From Ahniella sp. (GTDB taxonomy: Bacteria > Pseudomonadota > Gammaproteobacteria > Xanthomonadales > Ahniellaceae), in the NCBI GenBank assembly GCA_016712105.1, contig JADJRU010000001.1, positions 124,001 through 188,000 on the forward strand: a stretch of 64,000 nucleotides of DNA. Direction: 5' to 3'. The notes beneath the pieces were generated by a model that made no database searches, had not been told where the DNA came from, and worked only from the letters and a program-made list of their open reading frames with translations. Shown piece by piece: positions 42,472-51,155 of this stretch (position 1 is the stretch's first letter; each line of letters starts with the position of its first letter). Position numbers and translations under genes: made by a program.

Positions 42472-44472
42472 TCAGGCCAATTGGCGCCGTGCTGCCGACT
42501 CGATCGCCTCAACCGTGAAGCCAAACTCCTTGTAGAGGCGCTCTGCCGGCGCCGAGGCACCAAACCGGTCGATGCCGATCACGTCGCCATCCAGACCCAC
42601 GTATTTGCGCCAGAAATCACTGACACCCGCCTCGACGGCCACGCGCTTGCGGCACCAGCCCGGCAACACGCCTTCACGCCATTCCAGCGGCTGCTGGTCA
42701 AAAATCTGCGTACAGGGCATCGACACGACCCGAACGGCGATGCCGTCGGCGGCGAGTTTGCGGGCAGCATCCATGGTGATGCCCAGCTCCGAGCCGGTGG
42801 CCAGCAAAATCACGTCCGGCTTGCCGCCCGGTGCATCCAGCACAACGTAACCACCACGCGCAATGTCCTGCACCTGCTGCTCACTGCGCGCCTGATGTGC
42901 GAGGTTCTGTCGCGAGAAAATCAGGCAGCTGGGGCCATCCCGACGCTCGATCGCACATTTCCAGGCCATCGCCGACTCGACGGCATCGGCCGGGCGCCAG
43001 ACCGGATTGTTCGGGATGTACCGCAAGCTGGCCAGATGTTCGATCGGCTGATGGGTCGGACCGTCTTCACCCAAGCCGATCGAATCGTGTGTGTAGACAT
43101 GGATCACTGCAGCAGGGATCAATGCGCCCATGCGCACGGCGTTGCGGGCATAGTCGCTGAACACCAGGAACGTGGCGTCATAGGGCACAAAGCCGCCATG
43201 CAGCACGATTCCGTTGCAGATGGCGCTCATGCCGAATTCGCGGACGCCGAAATAGATGTAATTGCCTTCGGCGCCGGCCTTGTTGACGTCCTTCGAACCT
43301 TTCCACAAGGTGAGATTCGAATGGGCGAGGTCGGCACTGCCGCCAATCAATTCCGGCAGCAGCGGACCAAAGACTTCGAGCGCCATCTGCGAGGCCTTGC
43401 GCGAGGCCACAACCGGGCCTTCTGCCTGCAGCTTGCGCACGTAGGCCATTGCCTGTTCGGAGAAGTCGGCCGGCAGCGCGCCGGTCATCCGGCGATCGAA
43501 CTCGGCGGCCAGTTCGGGGAACGCCGACTGGTAACGCGCAAACAGCGCACGCCACTCGGTTTCGAAGCGAGCGCCCTTCTCGCGGGCATTCCACGCGGCG
43601 TAGTGGTCATCCGGCACTTCGAACGGCGCATGCGGCCAGTTCAGCGCAGCGCGGGCACCGGCGATTTCATCCTTGCCGAGCGGTGCACCATGCGACGATT
43701 CCTTGCCGGCCTTTGTCGGCGCACCAAAACCGATCGTCGTCTTGCAGCAGATCAGCGTCGGCTTGTCCGGGTCGATTGCCGCCGACACCAATGCCGCCTT
43801 GACCGCCTCGGCATTGTGGCCGTCGACATCACTGATCACTTCCCAGCCGTAAGCCTCGAAGCGCTTGCGCGTGTCGTCACCGAACCAGCCGCCGACCTGA
43901 CCGTCGATCGAAATGTTGTTGTCGTCATACAACGCCACCAGCTTGCCGAGTTTGAACGTGCCGGCCAGCGAGCAGACTTCGTGCGAGATGCCTTCCATCA
44001 GGCAGCCGTCACCCAGGAACACATAGGTCATGTGATCCACGACCGGGAAGCCTTCCTTGTTGAAACGGTTCGCCAGCACCTTCTCGGCCAGTGCCATACC
44101 GACCGCATTCGCCAATCCCTGACCCAGCGGGCCGGTCGTCGTCTCGATCGCCGGATGTTCGCAGCGCTCCGGATGCCCGGCCGTCTTCGAATGCCACTGT
44201 CGGAAGCGCTTCAGCTCATCCAACGGAAAGTCATAACCGGACAGATGCAGCAGGGAATACAGCAGCATCGAACCATGACCATTGGACAGCACAAAACGAT
44301 CGCGATTCGACCAGGCCGGATTCGCCGGGTTGTGCCGCAGGAAATCGTTCCACAGCACCTCAGCCATGTCGGCCATGCCCATCGGCATGCCCGGATGCCC
44401 GGATTTGGCGGCCTCGACGGCATCCATCGACAGGGCGCGGATGGCGTTGGCTAGGTCACGACGTGAGGGCAT
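42472..44472 (-). CDS. tkt: Transketolase
   Basis: A 666-residue thiamine-diphosphate enzyme that moves two-carbon units between sugar phosphates. Key segments are SKSGHPGMPMGMAD-like AAKSGHPGMPMGMADMAEV, the TPP-binding GDGCLMEGISHEVCSLAG and NNISIDGQVGGWF, and the second-domain HDSIGLGEDGPTHQPIEHL. The C-terminal domain is complete. Monocistronic as far as can be seen, downstream of the divergent or convergent hipA region. Confidence 0.97.
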   Translation of the reverse strand: MPSRRDLANAIRALSMDAVEAAKSGHPGMPMGMADMAEVLWNDFLRHNPANPAWSNRDRFVLSNGHGSMLLYSLLHLSGYDFPLDELKRFRQWHSKTAGHPERCEHPAIETTTGPLGQGLANAVGMALAEKVLANRFNKEGFPVVDHMTYVFLGDGCLMEGISHEVCSLAGTFKLGKLVALYDDNNISIDGQVGGWFGDDTRKRFEAYGWEVISDVDGHNAEAVKAALVSAAIDPDKPTLICCKTTIGFGAPTKAGKESSHGAPLGKDEIAGARAALNWPHAPFEVPDDHYAAWNAREKGARFETEWRALFARYQSAFPELAAEFDRRMTGALPADFSEQAMAYVRKLQAEGPVVASRKASQMALEVFGPLLPELIGGSADLAHSNLTLWKGSKDVNKAGAEGNYIYFGVREFGMSAICNGIVLHGGFVPYDATFLVFSDYARNAVRMGALIPAAVIHVYTHDSIGLGEDGPTHQPIEHLASLRYIPNNPVWRPADAVESAMAWKCAIERRDGPSCLIFSRQNLAHQARSEQQVQDIARGGYVVLDAPGGKPDVILLATGSELGITMDAARKLAADGIAVRVVSMPCTQIFDQQPLEWREGVLPGWCRKRVAVEAGVSDFWRKYVGLDGDVIGIDRFGASAPAERLYKEFGFTVEAIESAARRQLA

Positions 44473-44550
44473 GGAGAGCTCCGGGGCAAGGTCGGCAAGG
44501 GGAAGCGCCTATTGTGGCGGAACCGTTCCGAGTGCGCCAACTTGGCGACT

Positions 44551-45840
44551 TCATGAGCCAAAGAGTTTTCGAGCCGCATCACGTTCCCTGTGCTCGAACG
44601 CTTCCTCAAACTGATCCAACTCACGTTTGCTCATGCCAAGGGACTGGCCAACCTCTCGCCAACGTGCCGTCGCATGCTCCACGTCTTTCAGAATCTGGAC
44701 TGCGCGCTCTTTCCTGATCCGGAAATACGCGGCAACACTCATCAGGGCGTCGATCGATGCGTCTGGCCCCGATTGTTCCGAAATCCAGGTTTTCAATTCT
44801 CTCGCCCGATCCGGAAATGGATTCACGTCAAAAGCCGGCGCCAAGGTCCACAGGCCACGATGCGAATGCAGGAATCCGTGGTTGTGCAAATGATCATCGA
44901 CATTGGTGATCAGTATTGAAAATGCAATGCGTCGCCAGAGTTCTTCAATATCCGCTTGTGGCCGAAGTCCGAATTGCCGCAGCGCATCGACCAATTCCGT
45001 ATAGGTGTGTTCTGTTCCATCCTGACTGTCGGCCCCGATCATGGTTGCCGCAGAAACGAACATGATTCGCTGGCCGTCGTCCATTCGATCGAAGCGGCGA
45101 ATCAGGGCGACCTGAGTGCCATCACTGTCGACCAGCCTCGCCTCGGCCGCATCAATACCGCTGTCACGCGCCAACTTCAACGCCAGGACTTCTCCCTTGG
45201 TGACTGGACGATCGTCATGAACGCTCGGGAACTTGCCGATCGACAGACGCCCCGATTCATCCACCACCGTGCACTTTGGGCGCAACCCACCGAGAGTCGT
45301 GCCGCGCCCGCGCAGAAAGGCCAAGTCGGCGGCAGTTTCGGCATGAAGCTCAACCGCCCGCGTTGCCAATCGCAACAGGTCGAGTTCGATCAGCGGCGGC
45401 GTCGACCGGCCCGGCTTGTTTGCGATACGCAGGAATTGTTGGTGCTCATCGCGAAACCGGAGGGCACCGACTCGGCTGGCATCATCAACCGCCAAGAGAA
45501 AATCGAGGTGGTTCAGCGCCCTTGAATCAAAATCCGTCCCCAGTTCTCGCGCATGCTGCCTCTGTTTGGCGTGATCCCGCTGAATCACTTTGCGCCCCCA
45601 GCCGTCAGGCTCGGTATCGGCAATGGCCCCGTGGAATATCGATCCGTCACGCCCCGGCTGATGGAACTGCATGCCCGAAACCAATGGCAGACCAGGTTCA
45701 AGCGCGAAACGCTGCCCGGACGCCAGCCAATCCGGGTGGTACTCGAAGCACGCATTCTGGCGTGCGCCCCGAGCTTCGAACCGCAATGTACCGACCTGAC
45801 AGGAATTGTTGCCAAGGAACACATCAAGCACCCGCTTCAT
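44551..45840 (-). CDS. hipA: HipA-family serine/threonine kinase toxin
   Basis: A 429-residue HipA-type kinase. In E. coli HipA phosphorylates glutamyl-tRNA synthetase and causes dormancy. The N-terminal couple-HipA domain (residues 1-100) is followed by the kinase core: RGRGTTLGGLRPK as the P-loop-like loop, FPSVHDDRP, IRRFDR, the catalytic NVDDHLHNHGFL and metal-binding APAFDVNP. All catalytic residues are present. The start overlaps the hipB stop by 4 bases (ATGA). It is likely a functional module. Confidence 0.93.
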   Translation of the reverse strand: MKRVLDVFLGNNSCQVGTLRFEARGARQNACFEYHPDWLASGQRFALEPGLPLVSGMQFHQPGRDGSIFHGAIADTEPDGWGRKVIQRDHAKQRQHARELGTDFDSRALNHLDFLLAVDDASRVGALRFRDEHQQFLRIANKPGRSTPPLIELDLLRLATRAVELHAETAADLAFLRGRGTTLGGLRPKCTVVDESGRLSIGKFPSVHDDRPVTKGEVLALKLARDSGIDAAEARLVDSDGTQVALIRRFDRMDDGQRIMFVSAATMIGADSQDGTEHTYTELVDALRQFGLRPQADIEELWRRIAFSILITNVDDHLHNHGFLHSHRGLWTLAPAFDVNPFPDRARELKTWISEQSGPDASIDALMSVAAYFRIRKERAVQILKDVEHATARWREVGQSLGMSKRELDQFEEAFEHRERDAARKLFGS

Positions 45841-46166
45841 TGCGGCTTCACCTTTGTCGGCCGCACGCGTTTCGGCAATCGGCTGCTGTCCAGCAACAAG
45901 CCTGTGCTGTCTTCCCGACTATCGGCCATGTCAGCCAAAGCGCCCGAGAAGCCAAGCGTGAACAAGACCATGGCATAGACCCCCATCGACACACTCGGAT
46001 CGCCCTTCTCCACTTTCAGGTAAGTGGCTTTCGACACCCCCACGCGCTCGACCATCATTTGTACGGTCAAGGTTCGCTTGCGTCGGGCATCCCTCAGATC
46101 CGAACCAAGTTTCTCCAGACTTCGTCGCACTCGGGGAGGCAGGGTGTCGGAAACGGTTGTGCGCAT
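45837..46166 (-). CDS. hipB: HipB-type antitoxin, HTH (Xre) regulator
   Basis: A 109-residue helix-turn-helix protein. The HTH is GSDLRDARRKRTLTVQMMVE followed by VGVSKATYLKVEKGDPSVSM. It should bind DNA and the HipA kinase, repress the operon and neutralise the toxin. A basic C-terminal tail (RLPKRVRPTKVKPQ) may contact DNA or HipA. Perfect inverted repeats lie just upstream (46189-46220). Confidence 0.9.
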   Translation of the reverse strand: MRTTVSDTLPPRVRRSLEKLGSDLRDARRKRTLTVQMMVERVGVSKATYLKVEKGDPSVSMGVYAMVLFTLGFSGALADMADSREDSTGLLLDSSRLPKRVRPTKVKPQ

Positions 46167-46188
46167 GAATTTTGTCTCGTGAACTAGC

Positions 46189-46220
46189 CCTTAAGCTACT
46201 TAAGGTCTATATTATTAGAC
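46189..46220 (-). promoter_or_regulatory. hipBA operator: two adjacent perfect inverted repeats
   Basis: CCTTAAG-CTA-CTTAAGG (46189-46205) and GTCTA-TATTAT-TAGAC (46205-46220) are adjacent perfect inverted repeats 20-55 bases ahead of hipB. The second contains a TATTAT/ATAATA stretch that could be the -10 element. This is the expected place for HipB binding and autorepression. The specific binding is inferred. Confidence 0.65.
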
Positions 46221-46327
46221 TTTATCGACCCAAGCGAGCCAGATGTCAAGTCTTCTCACGTCACGTCCGGCCTCGCTTGCGGAACCCATCAGAAGCTACA
46301 GATTGAGCATAAGGGCCGCGCGGCACC

Positions 46328-46900
46328 GTGACCCTCCGATTCACAGACTGCAGTCGTGCCGAGGCGCAGTACCGGGTGACCGTGGATGGCCAGATCCGTT
46401 CCGGCCTGATCCCACTTTCGCGGATCACGCCTGACACCGTCTGTTCGGCTTACGCTGCCGAAGGTGAAGCCGCACTCGTGAATCTGCCTTCCCCAGGATC
46501 TAGCCGATGGCAGATAGGAATGGGCGGGGCATGGCATGACGGCGCCCGACCCGGCCAGGGATTCCTCGTGGAAGTCCTGCCACAGACGAGGCAGGTGATC
46601 GCCACATGGTTCACGTTTGATGCCGGCCACTCATCGGGTGGCGGACCACAACCGCCGGCCTGGTATGCAGCGATCGGACCCATTGAGGGCAACCATGCGC
46701 GCCTGCAGGTGTTCGAGTCCGCAGGTGGCCGCCTCGATGAACTTGGTGGGACAAACCTTTCGCCAGTGGGCACACTCAACATCGAGGCGCTGGATTGCTC
46801 ACGTGCGACGGCAGTGTATGCGCTGACGGTCAACGGGCTTCCGAGATCAGGAAGCATTCCGCTTGATCGGATCACTCCTGCTGCTGGGTGCCGGAAAATG
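46328..46900 (+). pseudogene. Remnant of a repetitive secreted xanthomonad protein
   Basis: A fragment containing two copies of a domain whose ends read FTDCSRAEAQYRVTVDGQIR with GLIPLSRITPDTVC, and LDCSRATAVYALTVNGLPRS with GSIPLDRITPAAGC. Between them lies GQGFLVEVLP with an ATWFTFDAG core. These match a repeat common in secreted proteins of Xanthomonadales. A stop at 46310 precedes the frame, and family similarity ends at about 46896, so both ends are missing. It looks like a gene remnant at the edge of the inserted island. Confidence 0.6.
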
Positions 46901-46982
46901 ATCCCTGATTGTATCCGCACAGCCCCAACGACAAGTTCCTTCAGAAGTCAGGGATTCCGTCGCAACAGGTACTCTTCATTTG

Positions 46983-47588
46983 TCAGAAACTTCTCGATTT
47001 CCTCTCGAAGATGTCCATCGCATTAGTGACCGCCGCTATGTACTTCGACACATTTTCGGAGTTCAGAACGAAACTGTTCTCACCATGCGCAATGCTGTTT
47101 CTAACGTTTACGAGCCGATCAATGTCCGCAGTCAGAGAGGAAAACCTCTCGAACCTGAAGCCATACATATGACACAGCTCTCTAAGTACTGAAGCCTTGA
47201 GGTTTGATTTAGTATCAATTGTCTTCTGGAATCTAATCGTGTCTTGAATCAAATCACGAAACCTATTAGTGAAATCAACCCTTTGCGCAAACGACTGCTT
47301 GCCACTGAGAAATTGATATGCATCAGCGAGACCAACAGCGACAAGCGTTGTCGGAACACCAGAGGCAGGAAGACCTAACGAATTCAAATGATCTATTAGC
47401 GTCTTTAGGGAACTAACCACAAAGCCTTCCCAGTGCGCGTACACCATTGGTATGCACATGCGACACCATAGCTCTTCCTCAACTCCCGAAGAGTTTACTT
47501 TGAACTTCGCGAACTCCCGATCTCGCCAATCATTACTAGCGAGGATTTCCGCGACAACTCTATGCACCGTTGAATATCTCCGACGCAC
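46983..47588 (-). CDS. HEPN-family nuclease-like protein (MAE_28990/MAE_18760 type)
   Basis: A 201-residue protein that resembles the MAE_28990/MAE_18760 HEPN family. The amino part contains CRMCIPMVYAHWEGFVVSSL, and the C-terminal half has the HEPN-type RxxxxH motif VNVRNSIAHGENSFVL, with Arg and His as the likely RNase residues. HEPN proteins are usually RNA-cleaving toxins or abortive-defence effectors. The GTG at 47588 lies inside the upstream DUF262 gene (29-base overlap); a GTG at 47567 with GGAG is also possible. The sequence is visibly AT-richer than the surrounding genes, which suggests transfer. Confidence 0.75.
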   Translation of the reverse strand: MRRRYSTVHRVVAEILASNDWRDREFAKFKVNSSGVEEELWCRMCIPMVYAHWEGFVVSSLKTLIDHLNSLGLPASGVPTTLVAVGLADAYQFLSGKQSFAQRVDFTNRFRDLIQDTIRFQKTIDTKSNLKASVLRELCHMYGFRFERFSSLTADIDRLVNVRNSIAHGENSFVLNSENVSKYIAAVTNAMDIFERKSRSF

Positions 47589-48607
47589 GGTTCATTCGAT
47601 TCCTGATTCGCGCGTTTGAAAACGTACTCGTGCCAATTGAAAGATACGTGTCGTCTTCAAGCAGCTTACGAATGCAACTGAATATCACCTTCTCATTGCC
47701 AGCAATATTCGCGAAGCGCTTCGGAAGTGCATACGCAATAGAATCAAAAATGTGGAGCGCGAAGTTTCCTTTGGGTCGGAATATCTTGCTTCCGTATTCT
47801 TTGACGAGTAGATGAATAAGCTCAACAAAGTACGCTTTTTCTGCTTCAAGATCGAGCGCACTATCTCCCTTTGATACCTCCTTCATAAACTCCGTCAGAT
47901 ATTGAGGCACGGTAGTCTTGAACTCGCCTTTCAGATGCCTGAATGCAAAGAAGCGGAGAGTCAATTCCTCCAGGAACATCTGTTCTTTCTTTGCTTCACT
48001 CAGGCTAATTAGTTCATTGAACTCCGGAACCTTCGCCACATCTCGCAGCACTCGGTTGAGGTCAACGGGGTAGGCCCTAAAGATGCAGTTTCTAATCTCT
48101 TGGTCCGAGAGGGGACTAGCACCTGTATTTAGGCGATTAAATAACTCATACCTGATGTCTTCTAGGCTATCCCATCGAACGATTTCAACCCTGCAAACTG
48201 ATCTCTTAAGGGTTGTCTTGAGCTTTATGGGGATGGTCTCGTTCGTCAGCCCCTCCAATTGAGGGATCATCTCACCTTGAGTAAGTACGAGTTGTTCTTG
48301 CCAGGGAAGGTCCTTTAGCAGACCGAAGAAGCCAAAGATTGTGGATATGCGCTGGGTCCGTCAACGACCTCCATTTGCCTGTGCCATCTTCTGCGACAAA
48401 AATGGGAGGTATGGGTATTCCGAGCAGGACTGATTCAATGAACCTAGTCTGCTGAAACAGCTGCCACCTAAATACGCGCTGGTATTCCGGAGTAATGAAT
48501 AGATCGCCATCTTCGAACATGCTCATCAGCTCGCCAAACGACATATCAAGTCGATCGGTTTTCAACGAGTTCCTCTTTTCGGCGACTATCTCTTCCAGAC
48601 TGGTCAC
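47560..48607 (-). pseudogene. DUF262-family protein (frameshifted at its active-site motif)
   Basis: DUF262 proteins contain a ParB/Srx-like nucleotidase or nuclease domain and often accompany restriction or defence genes. The GTG at 48607 (GGGGAGAG upstream) starts MSFGELMSMFEDGDLFITPE and YQRVFRWQLFQQTRFIESVL through IFVAEDGTGKW. The key motif continues as EVVDG in a second frame, then QRISTIFGFFGLLKDLPW in a third, and on to the C-terminal half ending NRASEIFNGA. Two single-base losses within about 15 bases (near 48355-48375) would explain it. The motif itself is conserved, so an intact gene in the organism is likely. It directly precedes the HEPN gene. Confidence 0.75.
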
Positions 48608-49517
48608 GACTCTCCCCTCTTCTTGCAGTTAGCGAAACGGCCGGAACCGGCTTCCCTTCGTACTACTTTTGCAGATTTTGCGCAACCAAGTTGCCACAGC
48701 GGGCATTAACAGCTCGCAAAAGTAGCGACAGCGGAGCATTGTTCAACTTCCGCGCAAACCGGATTTCGACCACAAATTGTAAGCAGCCTAGCCGGCCAGG
48801 TTGGATCAGGCTTAACCGAATCTTGTATTTGAATGCTCACTCCCGCGCTTTACGGCGCAAGGACTCTGTGATGGCTCGTAGTGATTCTTTCCCCCAAGGC
48901 ATGGAAGGTCTGCAGCCGATTGAGCTAACCGGCACTTTCCATGAACCCTAGACTACGAGAATACTGTTGCCGGGAACGCGAGAACTTTGCTCTGACATAT
49001 GGATGGAACGCTGGTCATTCGGTTCACCACACCGATCTCCTGTCGTGAGCGCCGTCACTATGGAAGGCTCGCCCTTGATACATTCCACTGTGTGAAATCT
49101 TATCGGATGATTGGAGCCTCTTTGTCGCGCATGTAGACAGGCTGCTTATTCACTATTTCCTCTGGGTGATGGTGGTCACAAAGACGACGTCTGCCGACGC
49201 GGTCGATTCTTCGCTCGGCACGATTCAACGATGCAACTCGACAGGGCAGAGCCGACAGACAAACCTCCGGTGCAGACCGCCGCGGCGCGTCGCTTCATCT
49301 GCATGCCGAACTCCAGGCTGTGTCTACAAACCATTCCGTAGTCTTGTCCCGACCGCCGGTTTACGTCAACTTCCAGACGGTTACCTGAAAATCAGCGACG
49401 CTAGGCTGACCCATTTGGTTGCTGCCCGATGGGCCATCGAGCAGGAGCTGATGGCTCCGCCATCGACCATGCCCGGGCATTGCTGCGTTGGTTTGCGCAA
49501 TCCTAGGCACCCACTGC
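48608..49517. other. Stretch without a convincing gene at the island edge
   Basis: About 900 bases separate the DUF262 gene from rluC. The several open frames of 60-140 codons lack ribosome binding sites and family features, and they change frame often. Composition drifts from AT-richer on the left to the normal GC-rich value on the right. It looks like eroded sequence at the edge of the accessory island, perhaps with an old gene too decayed to name. Confidence 0.5.
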
Positions 49518-50795
49518 TCATTTGGCCTGCAATCGATCCACAACAGTCCTCAGCTCATCCGCCAACGGCGCCGTGAACGCGTACTCCTGATCCGGCAGGC
49601 TGAAAGCAAACGACTTGGCGTGCAGGAACATCCGCTTCAGGCCCCAGTGCTTGGCACCCTTGTTCGCAGCTTCGTCGCCGTACTTCTCATCGCCAAGCAC
49701 CGGGTGCCCCAGGTGTTGGGCATGGACTCGGATCTGGTGGGTTCGGCCGGTTTTGATCTGGACGTCGACCAACGTGGCGCCGGGCAATCGCTCGACCACA
49801 TTGAAGATGCTCAATGAATCTTTTCCGTCCTCGTCAACCATGACCATGCGCTCGCCACCGCGCAGCATGTTCTTGGCCAGTGCGACATCCACCTTCTGGC
49901 GATCGTGTTGCACCCGACCGGCAAGCAAGGCCAGATAGTGTTTTTCGATCTTGTTTTCGCGCATGACGGCTTGCAGGGCGGTGAGGCCACTGCGGCGTTT
50001 GGCCATGACCAGAACCCCCGAGGTATCGCGATCGAGCCGGTGAACGAGTTCGAAGGTTTCTTTCGGCCGCCACTGCCGGACCAGTTCGATCGCACCGAAG
50101 CTGATACCGCTGCCGCCGTGGGCGGCAATGCCCGATGGCTTGTTCAGGACCAGGAACAGCCGATCCTCGAAGATGACCCAGCCCGGCACCTGGGCCAGGA
50201 GGCCGGCGGGCGCTTGACCGGGGTCACGGTCTTCGATCTGGACCGGCGGAATCCGGACCTGATCGTCTTCTTCGAGCCGGACCTCGGGTTTGACCTTCTT
50301 GCCGTTCACCCGGACTTCGCCGGACCGGAGGATCCGGTAGATCAGGGAGCGCGGGGCGCCCTTCAGCAGATTCAGTAAAAAATTGTCGATTCGTTGACCA
50401 GCCGAGTCTTCGTCGATTTTCTCGGTTCGGACCGTCGCCGCCGGAGCAGGGGTCGCCAATGCGGCAGATTGCACGGGCGCCGACGATGTCTTCGCGGCCG
50501 GCTGGGCGAATTCGGCTGGCGGCCGGGTCGGGGCAATGAAGCCGTCCCGGACCGGGTCACCCTGGATATCCCCCGCCCGCAGCTTGAAGCCGGACGCTGA
50601 GGTGCCGGGGCCCCGGGTCTTGGCGAGCGCGGCCGTGGCTGCCTTCAGCGCCTTGGACATTTTGGGGTGAACCCCCGGCTTGCCGGGTTGGTTTGCGGAT
50701 GGGGTACGGCGGTCTGGCGCGTCTTTTGCCCGCGCTTTGGCCTTGCCCTGGTTTGCCGGCTTTGCCTTCAAGTTGCTACACTCCGGTTGCTTCAC
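49518..50795 (-). CDS. rluC: 23S rRNA pseudouridine synthase RluC, with long N-terminal extension
   Basis: A 425-residue RluC-type enzyme that makes pseudouridines in 23S rRNA (955, 2504 and 2580 in E. coli). The S4 RNA-binding domain begins near residue 127 (QRIDNFLLNLLKGAPRSLIY). The catalytic motif is VHRLDRDTSGVLVMAK with the Asp nucleophile, and KTGRTHQIRVHAQHLGHPV is the family C-terminal motif. About 120 N-terminal residues are low-complexity and rich in Lys, Ala and Pro, absent from E. coli RluC. An internal ATG at 50660 (MSKALK) would shorten it. It is divergent from rne, the usual gammaproteobacterial arrangement. Confidence 0.92.
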   Translation of the reverse strand: MKQPECSNLKAKPANQGKAKARAKDAPDRRTPSANQPGKPGVHPKMSKALKAATAALAKTRGPGTSASGFKLRAGDIQGDPVRDGFIAPTRPPAEFAQPAAKTSSAPVQSAALATPAPAATVRTEKIDEDSAGQRIDNFLLNLLKGAPRSLIYRILRSGEVRVNGKKVKPEVRLEEDDQVRIPPVQIEDRDPGQAPAGLLAQVPGWVIFEDRLFLVLNKPSGIAAHGGSGISFGAIELVRQWRPKETFELVHRLDRDTSGVLVMAKRRSGLTALQAVMRENKIEKHYLALLAGRVQHDRQKVDVALAKNMLRGGERMVMVDEDGKDSLSIFNVVERLPGATLVDVQIKTGRTHQIRVHAQHLGHPVLGDEKYGDEAANKGAKHWGLKRMFLHAKSFAFSLPDQEYAFTAPLADELRTVVDRLQAK

Positions 50796-51155
50796 GCTTT
50801 GATTGTCAAGCGCTTCAATAACTTAGGTCGGGATTGCGATCGTTCCAACGGTCCGTGGGAAGGCACAATGGCGCCGCCCGCATGCATCCTAGCAGGCCGT
50901 TGCTCGACCGCCTGTAACCAGGAGGTCAACCGACTCCCTGTACCGGCCTCAAGGTCCTGACGCATACATCCAGCGCGAAGCCCGGTGAGGATTGGTCCGG
51001 TTTACCAAGCCGCTTTGCTGTACCGCACCCAGCGACGAAAACCGCCGCCTGAAGGGAATGCTGGCCGCGCCGTGAGCGATACCCGCTCACCGCGCCGCAT
51101 CAGCCCTCTCGCCGAAGCGGGCTCGCCAACGGGGGCGATAGAAGGACAACACAAC
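50796..51155. promoter_or_regulatory. Divergent rluC/rne intergenic region with the presumed rne leader
   Basis: No gene is visible. The 360 bases must hold the rluC and rne promoters and the rne 5' untranslated leader. In E. coli a long structured rne leader controls RNase E autoregulation; a similar role here is inferred from position and length only. An in-frame ATG at 50985 adds low-complexity codons and is unlikely to be the rne start. Confidence 0.4.

Noticed and set aside
42442..44454. A 670-codon plus-strand open frame opposite transketolase
   Set aside because: The minus strand encodes a textbook transketolase. The opposite frame is low in motif content and starts inside unrelated sequence.
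48691..49576. Short open frames in the gap before rluC
   Set aside because: No ribosome binding site, no hydrophobic or conserved segment, and frequent frame changes. They look like random frames.
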